From: Leptobrachium leishanense
Taxonomy: Eukaryota; Chordata; Amphibia; Anura; Megophryidae
Direction of reading: 5' to 3'
Assembly: GCA_009667805.1 (NCBI GenBank)
Contig: CM019064.1
Location: 77,560,400 to 77,624,399 of the forward strand
Length of the DNA: 64,000 nucleotides
The position numbers and the translations under genes are program-made. Under the pieces are notes generated by a model. That model had not been told where the DNA came from. It did not search any database and was given only the letters and a program-made list of their open reading frames with translations. Within the stretch, counting starts at the first letter, position 1. Each line of letters opens with the position of its first letter. This document shows positions 33,912 to 46,123 of this stretch, piece after piece.

Positions 33912-36024
33912 CAGGTTGGAAAGGTGAAGGTGCGTCTGGATTCCGGCGATGGCCAGTTTAGCTCTTTTAACATGGCACAATGGTGGGTCATGTAGTTACA
34001 TTTTAGCAATAAGCAATAGAATGAGTTATACAATGTAGTAAGTTTATGAAGGTGTGTTTGCGGGCAGTTGCATACACTACATCTGCGTATTCAATGACTG
34101 GCATAAGCATTTGTTGTACAATTTGCTTTCTTACTGCAGGGCTCAGGCAGGATTTATTTCAGGCAGGCCCAAAACAAACTGAGAGGAAAAAAATAAAAAG
34201 AAAATGGGATGTAATGTTACAGCTTTCAAAAAATACTGGTAGGGAAGTCATTGCAGAGTCCTAGCAGCAGAGTGTCCCGGCAGAAGAATGCAACACAGCC
34301 TTCCCCCACCATGCCACTCCTTGCAACCAACTTTATGTGGGAGAGCAGCGGTCCAAATGAACAGAGAATGATGGAACTCTCTGTCTTTCATACATTCCAA
34401 AGGTGTGCAGTAAGGGCAGCCTCCCTCACCCACAGCAGTAAGCTCTGCATATAGAGTTGGATTGGGGGGGGGCTGGATGCACCTGTGTGGGGAAAGGGTG
34501 TCACAGTGTGTTAGACCAAGGCACATGGTCTGACCACACGGTTTTAACCAGTCTTACCAATCACCTGACAATTCTAGGCTATGATCCAATTTTTGGGAAG
34601 ACTGAGAAAAGAATCCTGCAAAAGAATGAGCTATTTCAACGAGCCCATTCTCCATCTGCGTCTGATATTATTCTCAAAGGAACAACGTTGTTCAGACCCT
34701 TGTGTTCTGTGATTGTGCTTCAGCACAGTCACAAAACACATTGATTTAATTCAACCAAAATATCCCATAGTCACCTTAGATCCCTCGGTGGCAAGAGCAG
34801 AGTGATTCCCTGCTCCCTCGCTCAACGGCAGAGTTACACAGGGTACAAATAGTTCCCAGTGTACCTCTGCGTATCGCTCAAGCGAAATCACATCCTGTCT
34901 CCATGGAGTCCTATGGACTCCTGGAGATGATAACATCTGCGGCGCTTAGCCCCATTGGTGTTATCATTTAATGCCTGGCAGTATAACATCTAGAGCTGGT
35001 GTGAAATTGGCTGCTTCATAATACGGGTGCTAAATGGCATGCGCTAGTGGAAAACGGCAGACGCTCAAGTTTTCCATTGGCATCTGCACTCCAGAAGGAA
35101 CCCCCAAAGATATGGAAAGTCAAACTACTCAAATATTGCTGCAAACCTTTAAGTAAACACGCAGCATCTCATCACATTTCTAGTGCAGCTCAGTACGAAA
35201 GAATATAAAATACAGGTGTAGTGTCATAAAGAGAATTACCAGAGAAGTAGGTTAATATTACCTATATAGACTAATTCTACTGCTATTATATTATGGTTTA
35301 TGGATACTTTTATAGCTATGTAATACCCACTGTTCAAAACCGCTTTTAAACTGAAATTTTTGACTACGGTCAAAGACGAGTAGAAATTGGCAATGCTTGT
35401 CACAGGTGCAGTGGATGCTTAGTCGTTTATATACATAAATAGTTGAGTGTATTGGTATAAATAACATGCCACAGTCCTTTTGAATAAACACTAAGCAGCG
35501 TACCATCTGTTCTGAGGTTGGTCTGTGTGTAATCATGTGCACGTTGTGGACATGTACGCATATGGAGAGCATGTGCACAGAGGTTGTTTCCTAATTGCAT
35601 GGGTATTACAGTTGGGTTGACTTTGGGGTCGACCCTCTTGTATGAAAAGGTGGCTTGTTCATGTAAATCAGCTTAAGTCATAATTTAGCACATGTGTGTA
35701 GCCTCAAGATGACGTGATTTTAAAATATATTGGAACATGTAATGCTCTCCAGCAAGCTATGTAGCTGTCACGGTGGATGGCAACTGCGCCAATATATATG
35801 ACCAGGGGCAAGATTTATTTTATGTCTGCCAAGACTGACCTATTTATTTACTCTTATTTTGTGCTGTTAACGTTTGGGTCATGTATTTCTTGTAGGAGTT
35901 TAGCTTAAACGAAATTATTCCAGATTTGACTTCAGTGATAAAATTCATCGTTCAATACCACTGGGGGCCAAATCGTAAAACAATAAGTATGGGGAATCAG
36001 CAATATTTCTTCCCCCGATTAAGA
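33912..36024. other. No recognisable feature
   Basis: Short open frames have no motif. 34880-34990 contains GGAGATGATAACATCTGC and similar small inverted repeats. No gene is supported. Confidence 0.4.
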
Positions 36025-36123
36025 AACGTCGTAATACGACGTTCAGCGCGAAGGGTTTTTCCCCTCGCGTTAATGCATTTTTGCACACGATCAAAATTGT
36101 ATGCGAAGAGTGTAATAGTGCCC
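36025..36123 (+). mobile_element. GGGCTCTATTAC MITE, right-end fragment
   Basis: ACGACGTTCAGCGCGAAGGG, then TTTTTCCCCTCGCGTTAATGC, ends GTAATAGTGCCC, matching 43860-43957. Confidence 0.7.
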
Positions 36124-36640
36124 TAAGTGTATGTTTGGCTCATTTGACAGGAGATCACTTCATATACGGTGTATGTTTTGGGGTTTCGTTTGCAAACACA
36201 TATTTTGTTAACCCAGCCAATGTTTTACCGTCACTCACTTTTGCGATACAGTGAGTGACAACTGTGAAATGAAGAGCTGTCTTATAGGATAGGAGAGTTC
36301 TCTGCCCCTCTCTGCATTGAGTGCAGACATCACAGCTGAGGATCAACAATGAAGCTCTGCGCAATATCCCTCAAAATGTTCCACTCATGAAGGTGGAGTG
36401 GAACAGCATGAAGGTGTCACTCATGAAGGTGGCACTCAGCACCGAAACCAGTCAAATGGCAGCTAGGGATGGTAGTGATCTTGTGAGTGGCACCTGAAGA
36501 TTGTATCTGCCAATGACAAATTAACTTTAATTCTTGTATTTGTATCCCCATAACGGTTAACGATTCCCTAAAACCCAGTAAAATATATATATATACATAT
36601 ACACACTGGTTTTTATGGAATCCTTATGAAAATATATACA

Positions 36641-36943
36641 GGGTTATTCAGAGAGCGGTGGAGAGCAGGAGAATGACTGGAGAATGGAAAATTCTAGATC
36701 AAAATGGCCAAACCAGAAAAATTCTCCCATTCATCTCACTTTTCAAATCGGCTATTTTAACAAACATTGTTATTCAGGGAGAGGTGAAAACCAGAAGAAT
36801 TGCCAGGATAATGAACAATCTAGACCAAATAGCTGATTTGGAAAGTGAGATAAATGGGAGAATGTTTCTGCTTTGGCTATTTTGACCTAGAATTTTCACT
36901 TCTCCAGTCATTGTCCGGCTTTTCAACGCTCTCTGAATAACCC
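36641..36943. mobile_element. GGGTTATTCAGAGAG MITE, dimer-like copy
   Basis: It begins GGGTTATTCAGAGAGCGGTG and ends CGCTCTCTGAATAACCC. A second internal start, GTTATTCAGGGAGAGGTGAA, lies near 36769, so the copy looks like one and a half or two fused palindromic units. Confidence 0.75.
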
Positions 36944-37326
36944 GGAATGTATTTATAATGTAGATGCCAAGCATTGTATAGTATAAATACCCCACATCTA
37001 TACTCAGATACAGAAATATGTATACTCGCCTACCAGGTGTCCCCCAAAATCCTAGAGCTCTCCCAAAGTTTCTTGTGACGTAACTGGAAGGACATCGAGA
37101 TCAAAATGTTGATCAATTTCTTGCTGTTGGAACTATAATTTAGCAAGATCTCACGAAGCTTCAGTGGTAACATTCAATGGAGTTACTATCTTGTGCAGTG
37201 ATTGTCAATGCTTGAGGGATTAGCACTTGGCATAACATGCCAAAATACCAAGATTTTAGAGATAGAATGATTAATTTGGAAATATTGAGTAAAGGATAAT
37301 TCACCTAGTTTGCAGTGTCAAGCCAA

Positions 37327-38137
37327 TGTCATGAATGGTGTGTTATCCCTTCTAGTATTCAGGGCTGGCACTATAAGGCAACTAGACATTCCCTCATGTC
37401 ACCGACTCTGTTGCCTTGATCAGAAAGGAATTGTACAACGTTCGCTGCCGTCGGCACAAGAAGGAAAAATCCGGTGCTGCCGCGACATGAAAAATGCTGT
37501 CTGGGTGGATTCACATACTTTCCAACTAGACTTCTCCTCTACAGGTGTCCTCCATTACCTGAAATTAGCTCTCCTTAAAAGGAAGGCCACACACTTCCTT
37601 CCTTGCTTCTGCATTGATGTTTCACCACACAGTGTATCTGTCTGTCCTGCAAGAAGCTTGTGTTCTGGACTTCTATCAGCATTTGGGTACCGAATTATTG
37701 GCTTTGTTTTACGGATTCACTACCTTCTGCCTGCTCATGACCCTTGGCTTCCCTCTGGACTTTGTTACATGGACTACCCTTTGATTACGTCATCCTGTGT
37801 ACCCTGCTGCCTGCCGTGCTCCGTTGTGCTTCCCTCAGTGTACCCCTTTTGTGTCTCCAGTGTGCCCCTGCCACTACAATGTCCCTAGATCTCAGTCAGC
37901 CTTTTCCTGTCCCATCTGTCTGGTGTCTTTATGTAAGTTTCCCCTCTGTATTTCCCCTGTGTTCTGTGCTGTTTCTGTTACCCAGCTGTATCCCTAGTCA
38001 GCCCTATTCCTGCTTCGACCCTCACTACTGTATTTACCTGTGTGTGTTTCTTGGTAATAAACCCTGTTTATCCACCATATCCTTGCTTCCTGTGTGTTCA
38101 CTGCATCTTGGGCTTGTATTCTTGCCGCCCCATGACA
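37327..38137 (+). mobile_element. Possible LTR
   Basis: It begins TGTCATGAATGG and ends GCCCCATGACA, partly inverted. It is pyrimidine-rich with a late AATAAACCC (about 38057) and a short tail, the layout of an LTR R-U5 region. No matching target duplication is visible. The open frames (192 and 171 aa) are Cys/Leu/Pro-rich without domains, as expected of C/T-rich noncoding sequence. Confidence 0.4.
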
Positions 38138-38419
38138 ATGGGAATGTTTACTCCTACTTTCTCTTGACATTGAGTGAGCCCCTGCTTCCCCCAACTACCC
38201 CATCATTGATTGACAGTGGGAGAGCACACGCAGTAAAAGAGGTGCTCCGAGGCTTCTGACACTCCACAGGTCTCTAAACCTCAACCTGAACTGTTATCTC
38301 CTCCTGTCACTCACATAGCATGTACGTGGGCACAAATGTGGTAGATGGAAGATAATGGACAGGAATATCTGGAGCACTGTTCTCTCAATCCTCATTTTGC
38401 TTCCTGATGCCTGTATTAA

Positions 38420-38623
38420 CCCCTTCACAACTGTGATCATGTATATACGATCAGCAGGAGCAGACACAGCAGCCCAAGATCGTGTTAACACGATCTGGGA
38501 CTATGGTGTATGATTGCAAATGAAATTTGTGTGTTGCAAATTAATTTCATTTGCTTTTTGAGCTCCAGAAGGTGCCCCCAAAGGTTTAGCCCTGTGGGCA
38601 TAATGCCTAAGGTGCTAAACCAG
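38420..38623. mobile_element. Short TTAA-flanked element
   Basis: TTAA at 38416-38419 and 38624-38627 bounds a 204-bp segment starting CCCCTTCACAACTGTG. It contains the perfect palindrome AGATCGTGTTAACACGATCT. It resembles the TTAACCCCTT element starts at 21360 and 22139. Confidence 0.55.
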
Positions 38624-39070
38624 TTAAAAAACGGCTAAGGAATGTCCTGATTTATCACGTTTTCCCCAGCCGACACGCATACACGGGCTGCAGTTAGTTG
38701 CAGTTCCACCTGAAGTAACTCTAGTAAATAGCAACATCTGCCTGCCAAATATGTAATTACAGTAAGAAATACATTGGGAATATTCAAATATTTTTTACTG
38801 TATAATTAATTCAAAATGATTTTCCAAAAATCCCACTGGTTCTTGTCAGTGAATCTTTGAGAAATCATGTGGTAGTGAAGGCGGTAAATGCAAATTTGCA
38901 AAAAACAATTCCTATACTTAAGTTGATGTAGACAGTATATTAAAACTATAGCTCAGAATTCTTTTGATAAATTACAGTGGAAGTTACAAATAAGACATTG
39001 AATTTTAAGACATGTTTTTAATGTTAATTTACTTTTTTATTACAGCCAAAAATAAAAATTCTGGAAGTTT

Positions 39071-39164
39071 AAAATATAGATTAGCAGGAAATAGTTTTCT
39101 TCTGTGTATATATGTGTATACATATATACACAGAAGAAAACTATTTCCTGCTAATTTATATTTT
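39071..39164. repeat. Near-perfect palindrome, 44-bp arms
   Basis: The left arm 39071-39114 and right arm 39121-39164 differ at one base around a six-base loop. Both arms contain TTAGCAGGAAATAG or its complement. Confidence 0.92.
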
Positions 39165-39188
39165 ATATAAATATAAATATATATATAC

Positions 39189-39338
39189 GAGACCAAAATC
39201 CAGACGCACACGGAGACTTCTTTTCAAAGTTTAAATAAAATAAAACTTTATTCTGGCATCAAATTTGATGCCAGAATAAAGTTTTATTTTATTTAAACTT
39301 TGAAAAGAAGTCTCAGTGTGCGTCTGGATTTTGGTCTC
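39189..39338. repeat. Loop-less 150-bp palindrome
   Basis: The two 75-bp arms meet at CATCAAATTTGATG with no spacer and differ at about one base. The outer ends read GAGACCAAAATCC and GGATTTTGGTCTC. A (TA)n tract follows at 39415-39437. Confidence 0.93.
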
Positions 39339-39437
39339 TTATCTACCTGCAGCTGGATTGACTGCACCGGAGCAAGAACTTTTCGGTATGTGGAGTGCGG
39401 GACCTCTTGACCCTTATATATATATATATATATATAT

Positions 39438-40222
39438 CTTTTTCCTAAACTTTGCAAGTTGCAATTTTTAGCCACAATATTCCCTGTTTAGTGAATGGCC
39501 CCCTATTTGGAAGGGCTGATTAACGTCTGTGTGTCTCAGACACAGAACATGCTGTAGTAATTAATATTTGTGATTATTGTGTATTAGTAAATATGGGCCA
39601 AATGTGAGCATAGTTATGACACAATTAACAAAAAAAATGTTTTAAAACGACACACGTAATACAAAAATTATATTCCCACATACAGAATTACTTTCAGAAA
39701 TTGTTTTCATCAACCCATAATATCTCTGTTTGAACCTAACTTTCCCATTGTAATATGTTCCTGAAATTCAGTAACTTTACCCAAGTATAAGTATTGTATA
39801 TTTAAACAAGTATGTCTTTAAAGCAACATAAATGAATATGTGCAAAGATAAGCATTCAACGCTGAGCCTTTGTTCTCCATGTATCAGGTTACCTGGCTAC
39901 ATGCTGTCTTTGTGTGCACCTGTTTACAATCTGAAAAGTGTCGATAGAACATTTAATAGTTGGTATCGAGTTCTATATTCATGCTACACGAGTTTATTCC
40001 ACCCTTACAGTCCACAACCCTCCTATTCACGCATTCCTTTAAAGAAAATATATGTTATAGAACACCAGCTGTACAAATGCCGGATCTAACTCACAAAATC
40101 CATGTGCAAAGATATTTCTGCAATCCTAAAAAAAGAAATCATGATGATGGTGACATTGATCTTGATATTAATCATTAGTTTCATTATCTTACAATGGATG
40201 TTGGACAGTCAATTAAAGATTC
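39438..40222. other. No recognisable feature
   Basis: AT-rich; nothing supported. Confidence 0.4.
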
Positions 40223-40225
40223 TTA

Positions 40226-40979
40226 GGGCATTATCGTGTGCTCTGAGCTAAAACAGGGATGCTAAGGGGTAAAATTAGCGTTTGCTAATTTCCCCTTTGT
40301 ATCCCAGTTTCCCCAGCAGATAGCGGGGCAGGCGCTGAGTCCGGCAGCCTGCCCCTTAGCAATTGCTAGGTTCGCGGATGCTGGAGGCAGCGCTACAGGG
40401 GCGTCCCCAGCATCCCCTCCATGGTGCCCATAGGACTCCATGGAGGATCATGCTGCCAGGTCACATGACCGGCAGGATCTCTCCTCTCGCGAGATCCTGC
40501 TGGTCAGCGGAGTGATCGCGGAGGGAGACTGGGGACTTTCTTCCCCAGTCTCCCTCTACTCCCGGCAGCCAGAAGCAGCAGATCTCGCCGCGGGCCGCCG
40601 TTCTCGCTGCGGGATGAGAGGTGAGTATTTTATTTTTGGGGGGTTTTGAGCTGCATGTAATCGATTCTGCAGCAGCGCAATCTGTTACCTACACCTCTGA
40701 GCTGGTGGTAACTTTTTAAGTTAGCGCCAACTCTTAGTAACTAGTGTTAAGACCAAGTGATCATAATGCTAGTTAATCTGTACTTTCACTTTGCGCTCCC
40801 AATGTTAGGTATAGGGAGCGCAAAGTACAGTAAACTCGCACTATGAATCGCAAATTAACGAGCGCTAACATTTTTTTTAACCCGTTAGCGATTCGAAGGC
40901 GATCCCTGCACAGCGCTATGACCTCTAAGCTAGCGCCAACGCGGACGCTAGTGTTAGCTTGAAGGAGGTGATGGAGCCC
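40226..40979. mobile_element. TTA-flanked non-autonomous element related to the foldback at 31800-33911
   Basis: TTA flanks both ends (40223-40225 and 40980-40982). The ends GGGCATTATCGTG and GATGGAGCCC are loosely inverted. Its interior follows the right arm of the 31800-33911 element in order: GCTAAAACAGGGATGCTAAGG, CCATAGGACTCCATGGAGG, CTCTCGCGAGATCCTGC, CGGGATGAGAGGTGAGTAT and TGCTAATTAATC-like blocks. It is therefore a one-armed or ancestral version of that foldback. Confidence 0.75.
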
Positions 40980-41033
40980 TTAATATTCTGAATTTTGCTT
41001 TAAGTATTTAGTTGACCCTGAACACCTTCTTTA

Positions 41034-41386
41034 GGCCCTGTTCACACTGTGCGATTTATCGCGCGGATTTTGCCGCGACGTCGCAGCAAAATCCGCGCGA
41101 CGTCGCACTATGTAGCTTCTCCAATGCATTTCAATGGAGCTGTTCACATCTTGCCTCTCGATGTCGCGTGACGTCGCATGTCGCATGTCACGCGTCGCAG
41201 AAGCATGTCGCTGGTACATGACCCTTTTTTTGCGATTTGCTATCTGCGATTTTGCGATTTGTATTGTGGTGCTTTGCAAAAATCGAACAAAACAGCGATG
41301 TCGCGCGACATTATCGCACCATGTCGCGAATATGAAAATCTCGCGGAAAGTCGCGCGACTTTCAAATTGCACAGTGTGAACGGGCC
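41034..41386. mobile_element. Harbinger-like MITE (GGCCCTGTTCACACTG family)
   Basis: It begins GGCCCTGTTCACACTGTGCG and ends GCACAGTGTGAACGGGCC, with TTA on both sides (41031-41033 and 41387-41389). The 353-bp interior is full of GTCGCG/CGCGAC blocks. Open frames on both strands are artefacts of this inverted composition. Confidence 0.88.
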
Positions 41387-41389
41387 TTA

Positions 41390-41890
41390 AATGTCATATG
41401 AAAGACTTGGAGATATATGAATATTTCCTTCTCTGTACCATTTTATTCCAAGTTGTTTTCCATAAAACCACTGCCAGGACCCAGTGGGTACAAGGTGCTA
41501 CTGTAATTTCCATATACAAGCATTATGCAGGTACATATTATTTGTATATTCTATTGGTATTATACGGCAGCTGCATTGCTAAAAATCTCATTATGATCAA
41601 TACAAATCCACATAAGCAGGAGATCTCACCACTTGTATCATCTACCTTTATCAGATTTACTGTATTTCACACAAAGGCCATTTTTACCTGTATGCTATAA
41701 TACAGACCCCATGTGAAATTGTGGGAGATAAGGGACACCATCTAGAGTTCAGAATCTTTCATTCCAGCAATATTTCTATTAAGAACAAACTGAAAACTAA
41801 AAATTTTAAAATGAGCAAATTTATATTATTTTAATTTCTTAACTATCTGAGAACAAAAATCTCTGTGCAAATTGTCTATTTTATATATAA
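41390..41890. other. No recognisable feature
   Basis: Nothing supported; one 100-aa frame lacks motifs. Confidence 0.4.
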
Positions 41891-42389
41891 CCCGATACGG
41901 CACAAATTTATGCTGTGATGGAGTTTAAATGGCGTCTCTCAACGTTTTCTATTTTCATGCATCGACTCCACTCCACATGAAACAAAATGTATAATAACAA
42001 TTATGGTGCAGTGTATTGTTACAAGTGTGATTATCAATATTTAGATAGTTCCACTCACAAATGTAGAGCCCCACACTGGCTCTGAGTGGATCCACAGGTA
42101 TGGGTTATTGTCACTCTCACTTCTCACCTTTATAAAGGTGTATGGGCCACCTGAGAAGTGAGGAGATAATAACCCATAGCCGTGGATCCACCCAGAGCCA
42201 GTGTGGGGCTCAACATTTGTGAGTGGAACTATCTAAATGTTATTAATCACACTTGTAACAATATACTGCACCATAATTGTTGTTATAATACATTTTGTTT
42301 CATGTGGAGCACAGTCGATGCATGAAAATAGAAAACTTTGAGAGACGCCATTTAAACTCCATCACAACATAAATTCGTGCAGTATCAGG
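41891..42389. repeat. 499-bp palindrome
   Basis: Arms of about 235 bp are inverted around a short centre near 42128-42150. The outer ends read CCCGATACGGCAC and GTGCAGTATCAGG, imperfectly paired. Both arms contain CACACTGGCTCTGAGTGGATCC or its diverged complement. No target duplication found. A (TA)n tract follows at 42396-42414. Confidence 0.85.
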
Positions 42390-42414
42390 AGATTACATAT
42401 ATATATATATATAT

Positions 42415-43229
42415 GACCATGTATCTAGTTAAGGGGAAAACACTGTCCTTTGGTACTGGCAATTTGAGTTTTTTTGGGGGTGGTACATGTTGTGTGGCGC
42501 TGCACCATTCCCTAGTACAAAAATATATTTTTTATTTTATTTTTTTTTAAATCTATTTTACTCTAGATTTAATTATTAACTTTGCACCCATGCTTGAAAT
42601 AAATATTATGATATCATTCTCAACAAAAAAGGGCTTGGTAGTGAGGGCGTTAAGTGAAAAAAGTAGATCAAGAAATTATTCTTCGGTGTGTTTTTTTTAT
42701 TTTTATTTTGCTTAGTAAAATGTATATATATATTTTTTTATTACACGTATTTTCATTATGCTGCACTTGATGATCTGTAGTTTATTTATATGCCTTTGAA
42801 ACTACTGCACTAATTTAAATTCGGAAAAAACTTTTCCAAACATGTAATTCATTAGAACTGAAACATAGGAGTTGATTTCAGCTACATATATAGTTTCTTT
42901 AATCAGGGGTTAATCAGTGGTTTCCGTTGTCATTTTAATGCAAGTCTAACAAAGATCAAAGCATCCCAAAAGATTGTAAATCTGCAATGATGACACTTAT
43001 TTTCAACATATGGATAATATACGGAACTACATCATACAGCAACTGCGGCTTTTTTAATGCTTTGATCTCGGGAACATAATATGGTGGAAAGAAAATTCAA
43101 AATTGTGCAAAAACCCACAGAAAATATTACAGCCCGAACTATATGGTGACAGCAGATTTTTTTAATGCTGATGTATTTATTCATTGAACAGACAGTTGTG
43201 GGGAATTGGTGACCGTCGTGCATCAGATG
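42415..43229. other. No recognisable feature
   Basis: AT-rich; nothing supported. Confidence 0.4.
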
Positions 43230-43957
43230 CCAGATTTTTCAGCAAGACTTTGAAATTCGTACGAGCAGCGCAATTTTTGTTGCGAGCAGCGTTAAACGTT
43301 AACGCGCGTAAATTAACGCTATTATTAGGATCCGAGCGCATTTTTTCATCCGTCCGAAAATATCACGAGTAAAAAATACACGCAAAAACGAGCGCAAATT
43401 AACGCTGCGCGCAGAAATCGGTGGACAGACTGGCTGAATTGCGTGAAAAAACAATCAGAATTAAGAACCACAATTGTCTCACGTTCAGTTTTTGCGCCTG
43501 CCAAAATCAATCTGAGTATCTATGCTGCAGCAATAAAAAAAACACGCACAACTTCTCAATTTTATTGTTTGGGTATGTGTAGAATGTTTAACTATACTGT
43601 GCTGTATTTTTTTTTTCGTGCTGGTGTATTTGGTTTCGGCCAGAACGTTCAGATTTGCAGTTACCACCAGCTTTTCAAAGACGTTAGAATTATGCGCGCA
43701 AACGTCGTTTGTAAAACGTTGCACATCAATTGTAATACCAGCAGCGTACCAGCGCACGAACGCATTTGCGCTCACAATGTTAAGTATGGGATGTGCGCAC
43801 GAACTTTCGCTCATGCAGGGTAACTCGCGTTAGACGTTAACGTGCATTTTGTGCGTGAACGTCGTAATTTGACGTTCAGCGCAAAGGGTTTTTCCCCTCG
43901 TGTTAATGCATTTTTTGCGCACGCGCACATTTTTATGCGAAGAATGTAATAGAGCCC
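43230..43957 (-). mobile_element. GGGCTCTATTAC MITE, copy in opposite orientation
   Basis: The interior is the reverse complement of 7601-8241, including ACCAGCTTTTCAAAGACGTT and TTGTTTGGGTATGTGTAGAA. The right end is GAAGAATGTAATAGAGCCC. The left end is decayed. An open frame at 43485-43814 matches that at 7734-8021 only because the DNA is homologous. Confidence 0.75.
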
Positions 43958-44181
43958 GAAATATAATAATACTTGTAGCTAGCTGTTATTAAGAACAAGT
44001 GACAGTCCAAATATCAAAAGAAAATGGAAAAAAAACGTTTATTTTTTGTCCAGCCAGCCAGTTATTAGTATGTTTCATTACCCACTGCTCATTTTGTGCT
44101 CTATATACAGTAATATATGTTTTTAACTATATAATTTTATATAGTTGTTTGATTTCCAGATTTATATTGTTTGATTTCCAG
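43958..44181 (+). promoter_or_regulatory. End of upstream intron with duplicated splice acceptor
   Basis: GTTTGATTTCCAG occurs twice 22 nt apart (AG at 44158-44159 and at 44180-44181). Only the second AG keeps the reading frame of the collagen gene. Use of the first would add 22 nt and an early in-frame TGA. Confidence 0.6.
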
Positions 44182-44332
44182 ATTGTTACCTTGGAAGCTG
44201 CTGAGAAAGCTTCAGAAAATGACCTTCCAATAACAAGAGCGACAGCACCTTGGAATGAGGATTTCTTACACGATGCAATTCCTCTCCTGAGCCCTGGAGG
44301 CATCTTTAGGAAATCCGTCAAAGCACCTGCAG
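44182..44332 (+). CDS. COL26A1: COL26A1 exon a (non-collagenous linker after the EMI region)
   Basis: Collagen alpha-1(XXVI) is a secreted, EMI-domain extracellular-matrix collagen. This 151-nt exon enters in phase 0 after TTGATTTCCAG and leaves in phase 1 before GTCAGA. It reads IVTLEAAEKASENDLPITRA and then APWNEDFLHDAIPLLSPGG, ending APA plus the first base of a Gly codon. From memory of the human protein, LLLEAAERPSSP and TWNEDFLPDAIPL occupy the same place, just before the first collagen stretch. That block is the main reason for choosing COL26A1 over its paralogue EMID1. The previous exon, expected to end in a coiled-coil-like TLEAK segment, was not found in the 44 kb upstream. Confidence 0.88.
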
Positions 44333-45656
44333 GTCAGAGATCATATCAATGCGTAGAAGACCAGATACACTGTCTGACAAGTCAAATTATTCCGTGCACG
44401 GATGTGTGAAAATGAGTTCATTGGCAGAAGAGAAACCCGCAAATTAGTCATAGCCTGGAAACTATCATAAGTGGACGTGTGATCATTTCCACGATGAAGC
44501 TTATACTATTAAAGACAGACCTTAAACAGATTACTATTCTGCAGATACTCATAAAAATACACAAAAATGTATCTTTATATATCCTCTGTTATACACATAA
44601 CTTACATAATCCAATGTATAATTATTTGATGGAACAAGTACATATAAGTCTATTGTTTTTATGACTTGATAAAGAGATGTATGTTTGGTATAATCATTCT
44701 CAGTTGTTATCATGCTTTTTATACTGTTTGGTATGTGTTTATTCATGACTCATAGTGGTACAAAGCTTATTATGGCCCTTATCATAACAAATTAAACTAC
44801 TTGCATTTTAAAATGGGATAAATTTACACCCATAATCTACAGCAATACCGTCCTGAAAGCTAATGATCCCGTCAGATCTCAAATGCAGTCAAGGGTAGGG
44901 CTTTTCCAGTACCAGTGTGGGTGATTGACTGGGAATAGCAAGTGCTGTAGTACAAAAAAAAAACAATTTGCACCCATAGACCCCGTAAACAAGGCAAGAC
45001 TCTTGTTCTCCTATGCAAGGGAATAAAGAAGCCATTGTTGGGCGACATGCAATCTTCATGTACCCTTTAGCCACCACACACACACAAACCTACACACACA
45101 TATTTGCCGGTGAGGTGTTCTGTCTGGAATCCGAATCTGCTTACCACAATTGTAGAGAAAAGACATGGAGGTGAGGATGAACTTGCTTCTCCATAGTTTT
45201 AAAGCTGAGACGTGCTTCACCATAGTTGCAAAGGAGAGATATGTTGGTCATGTGTTGTGATCATGATTCCAACCTTCTTCTCCACCGTCATAAAACATAG
45301 ATGTTACCGCTACACTATGCTATCAATTTTGTGTGGTAGGCAAGTATGTATCGTTAAGTGTCTTCCCAAGGACACTTGCTGGAGAGGAGCTCTGACCAGG
45401 ATTCAAATCCGCTTCTCCATGTTTTTAAAGCAGAGATGTCATCTCTACTCTACCCAGGCGAGATTGAGATAGAGCTGCATATTGATGATGCTGTCATGTT
45501 GTCTCCTTCGTCTTTACATATTTATTGCTCCAAAATTAGGTTCTATGACATTGAACTTACGCCACCATTTCTGTTCCACAGACAGTTATTTATTTTATTG
45601 TGAATATGAGCAGGTAGTGTAGAATTTTTGATTATAATTTTTATCCTTCTAAATAG
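44333..45656. other. Intron of COL26A1
   Basis: Intronic sequence with a SINE-like stretch at 45120-45440 and no other supported feature. Confidence 0.6.
45120..45440 (-). mobile_element. SINE-like repeat, reverse orientation, possibly two adjacent copies
   Basis: On the minus strand, GCGGATTTGAATCCTGG (B-box-like) and AGTGTCCTTGGGAAGACAC resemble the SINE at 16425. A weaker similar stretch at 45120-45300 has GATTCCAACC and AATCCGAATC blocks. Ends are unclear. Confidence 0.5.
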
Positions 45657-45695
45657 GTTCCAAAGGTGATAATATTGAAGAAACCAGGACTCGAG
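45657..45695 (+). CDS. COL26A1: COL26A1 exon b (39 nt)
   Basis: The exon lies between an AAATAG acceptor and a GTAAGC donor and is phase 1 to phase 1. It completes a Gly codon and reads SKGDNIEETRTR, ending with the first base of the next Gly codon. It starts the first collagenous stretch with a single GSK-GD triplet step, then an interruption. Its size (13 codons) and preserved phase support it despite the short length. It is the least certain exon because it is small and of low complexity. Confidence 0.72.
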
Positions 45696-46092
45696 GTAAG
45701 CATTTAAACGATTTTTGATATGTGGGGCCCTTGGATTCGGTTCAATTTATCCTGCCGGCCGAAATCAAGAACATTTCCGGCTGGAAATCAGCCATTTTTC
45801 ATTTTGGAGGATTCAAATGCAGGTTTATCAGCATATTGATTCCCAATAAAAAATTTGGATCTGGTACTGGTTCTCCAAGCTAAACTTTTTAATGGAAATA
45901 CCGGCTTTAGCGATTCAATACGAATTTGTTGGTATGACGATTTTCAAAAATTTCAAACGCTGAAAAGTGTTAAAAAAAAGTATTCTCAGGCCTGGAAATC
46001 GAGGGAATTAAACCTTTTTTTAAAAACATCGGATATTTCTAATAACTATCTTTAATATTGCTTCAACCTATATTCATAGACAGTATGACAGC

Positions 46093-46123
<31 letters not shown>

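Noticed and set aside
37310..38259. 192- and 171-aa Cys/Leu/Pro-rich frames
   Set aside because: They overlap in different phases, follow from C/T-rich composition, lie in an LTR-like segment and show no domain.
7734..43814. Similar small ORFs at 7734-8021 (+) and 43485-43814 (-) as a possible conserved peptide
   Set aside because: They lie in copies of the same MITE, so similarity is explained by DNA homology. The C-termini diverge and the third copy (46269-47004) does not keep the frame.
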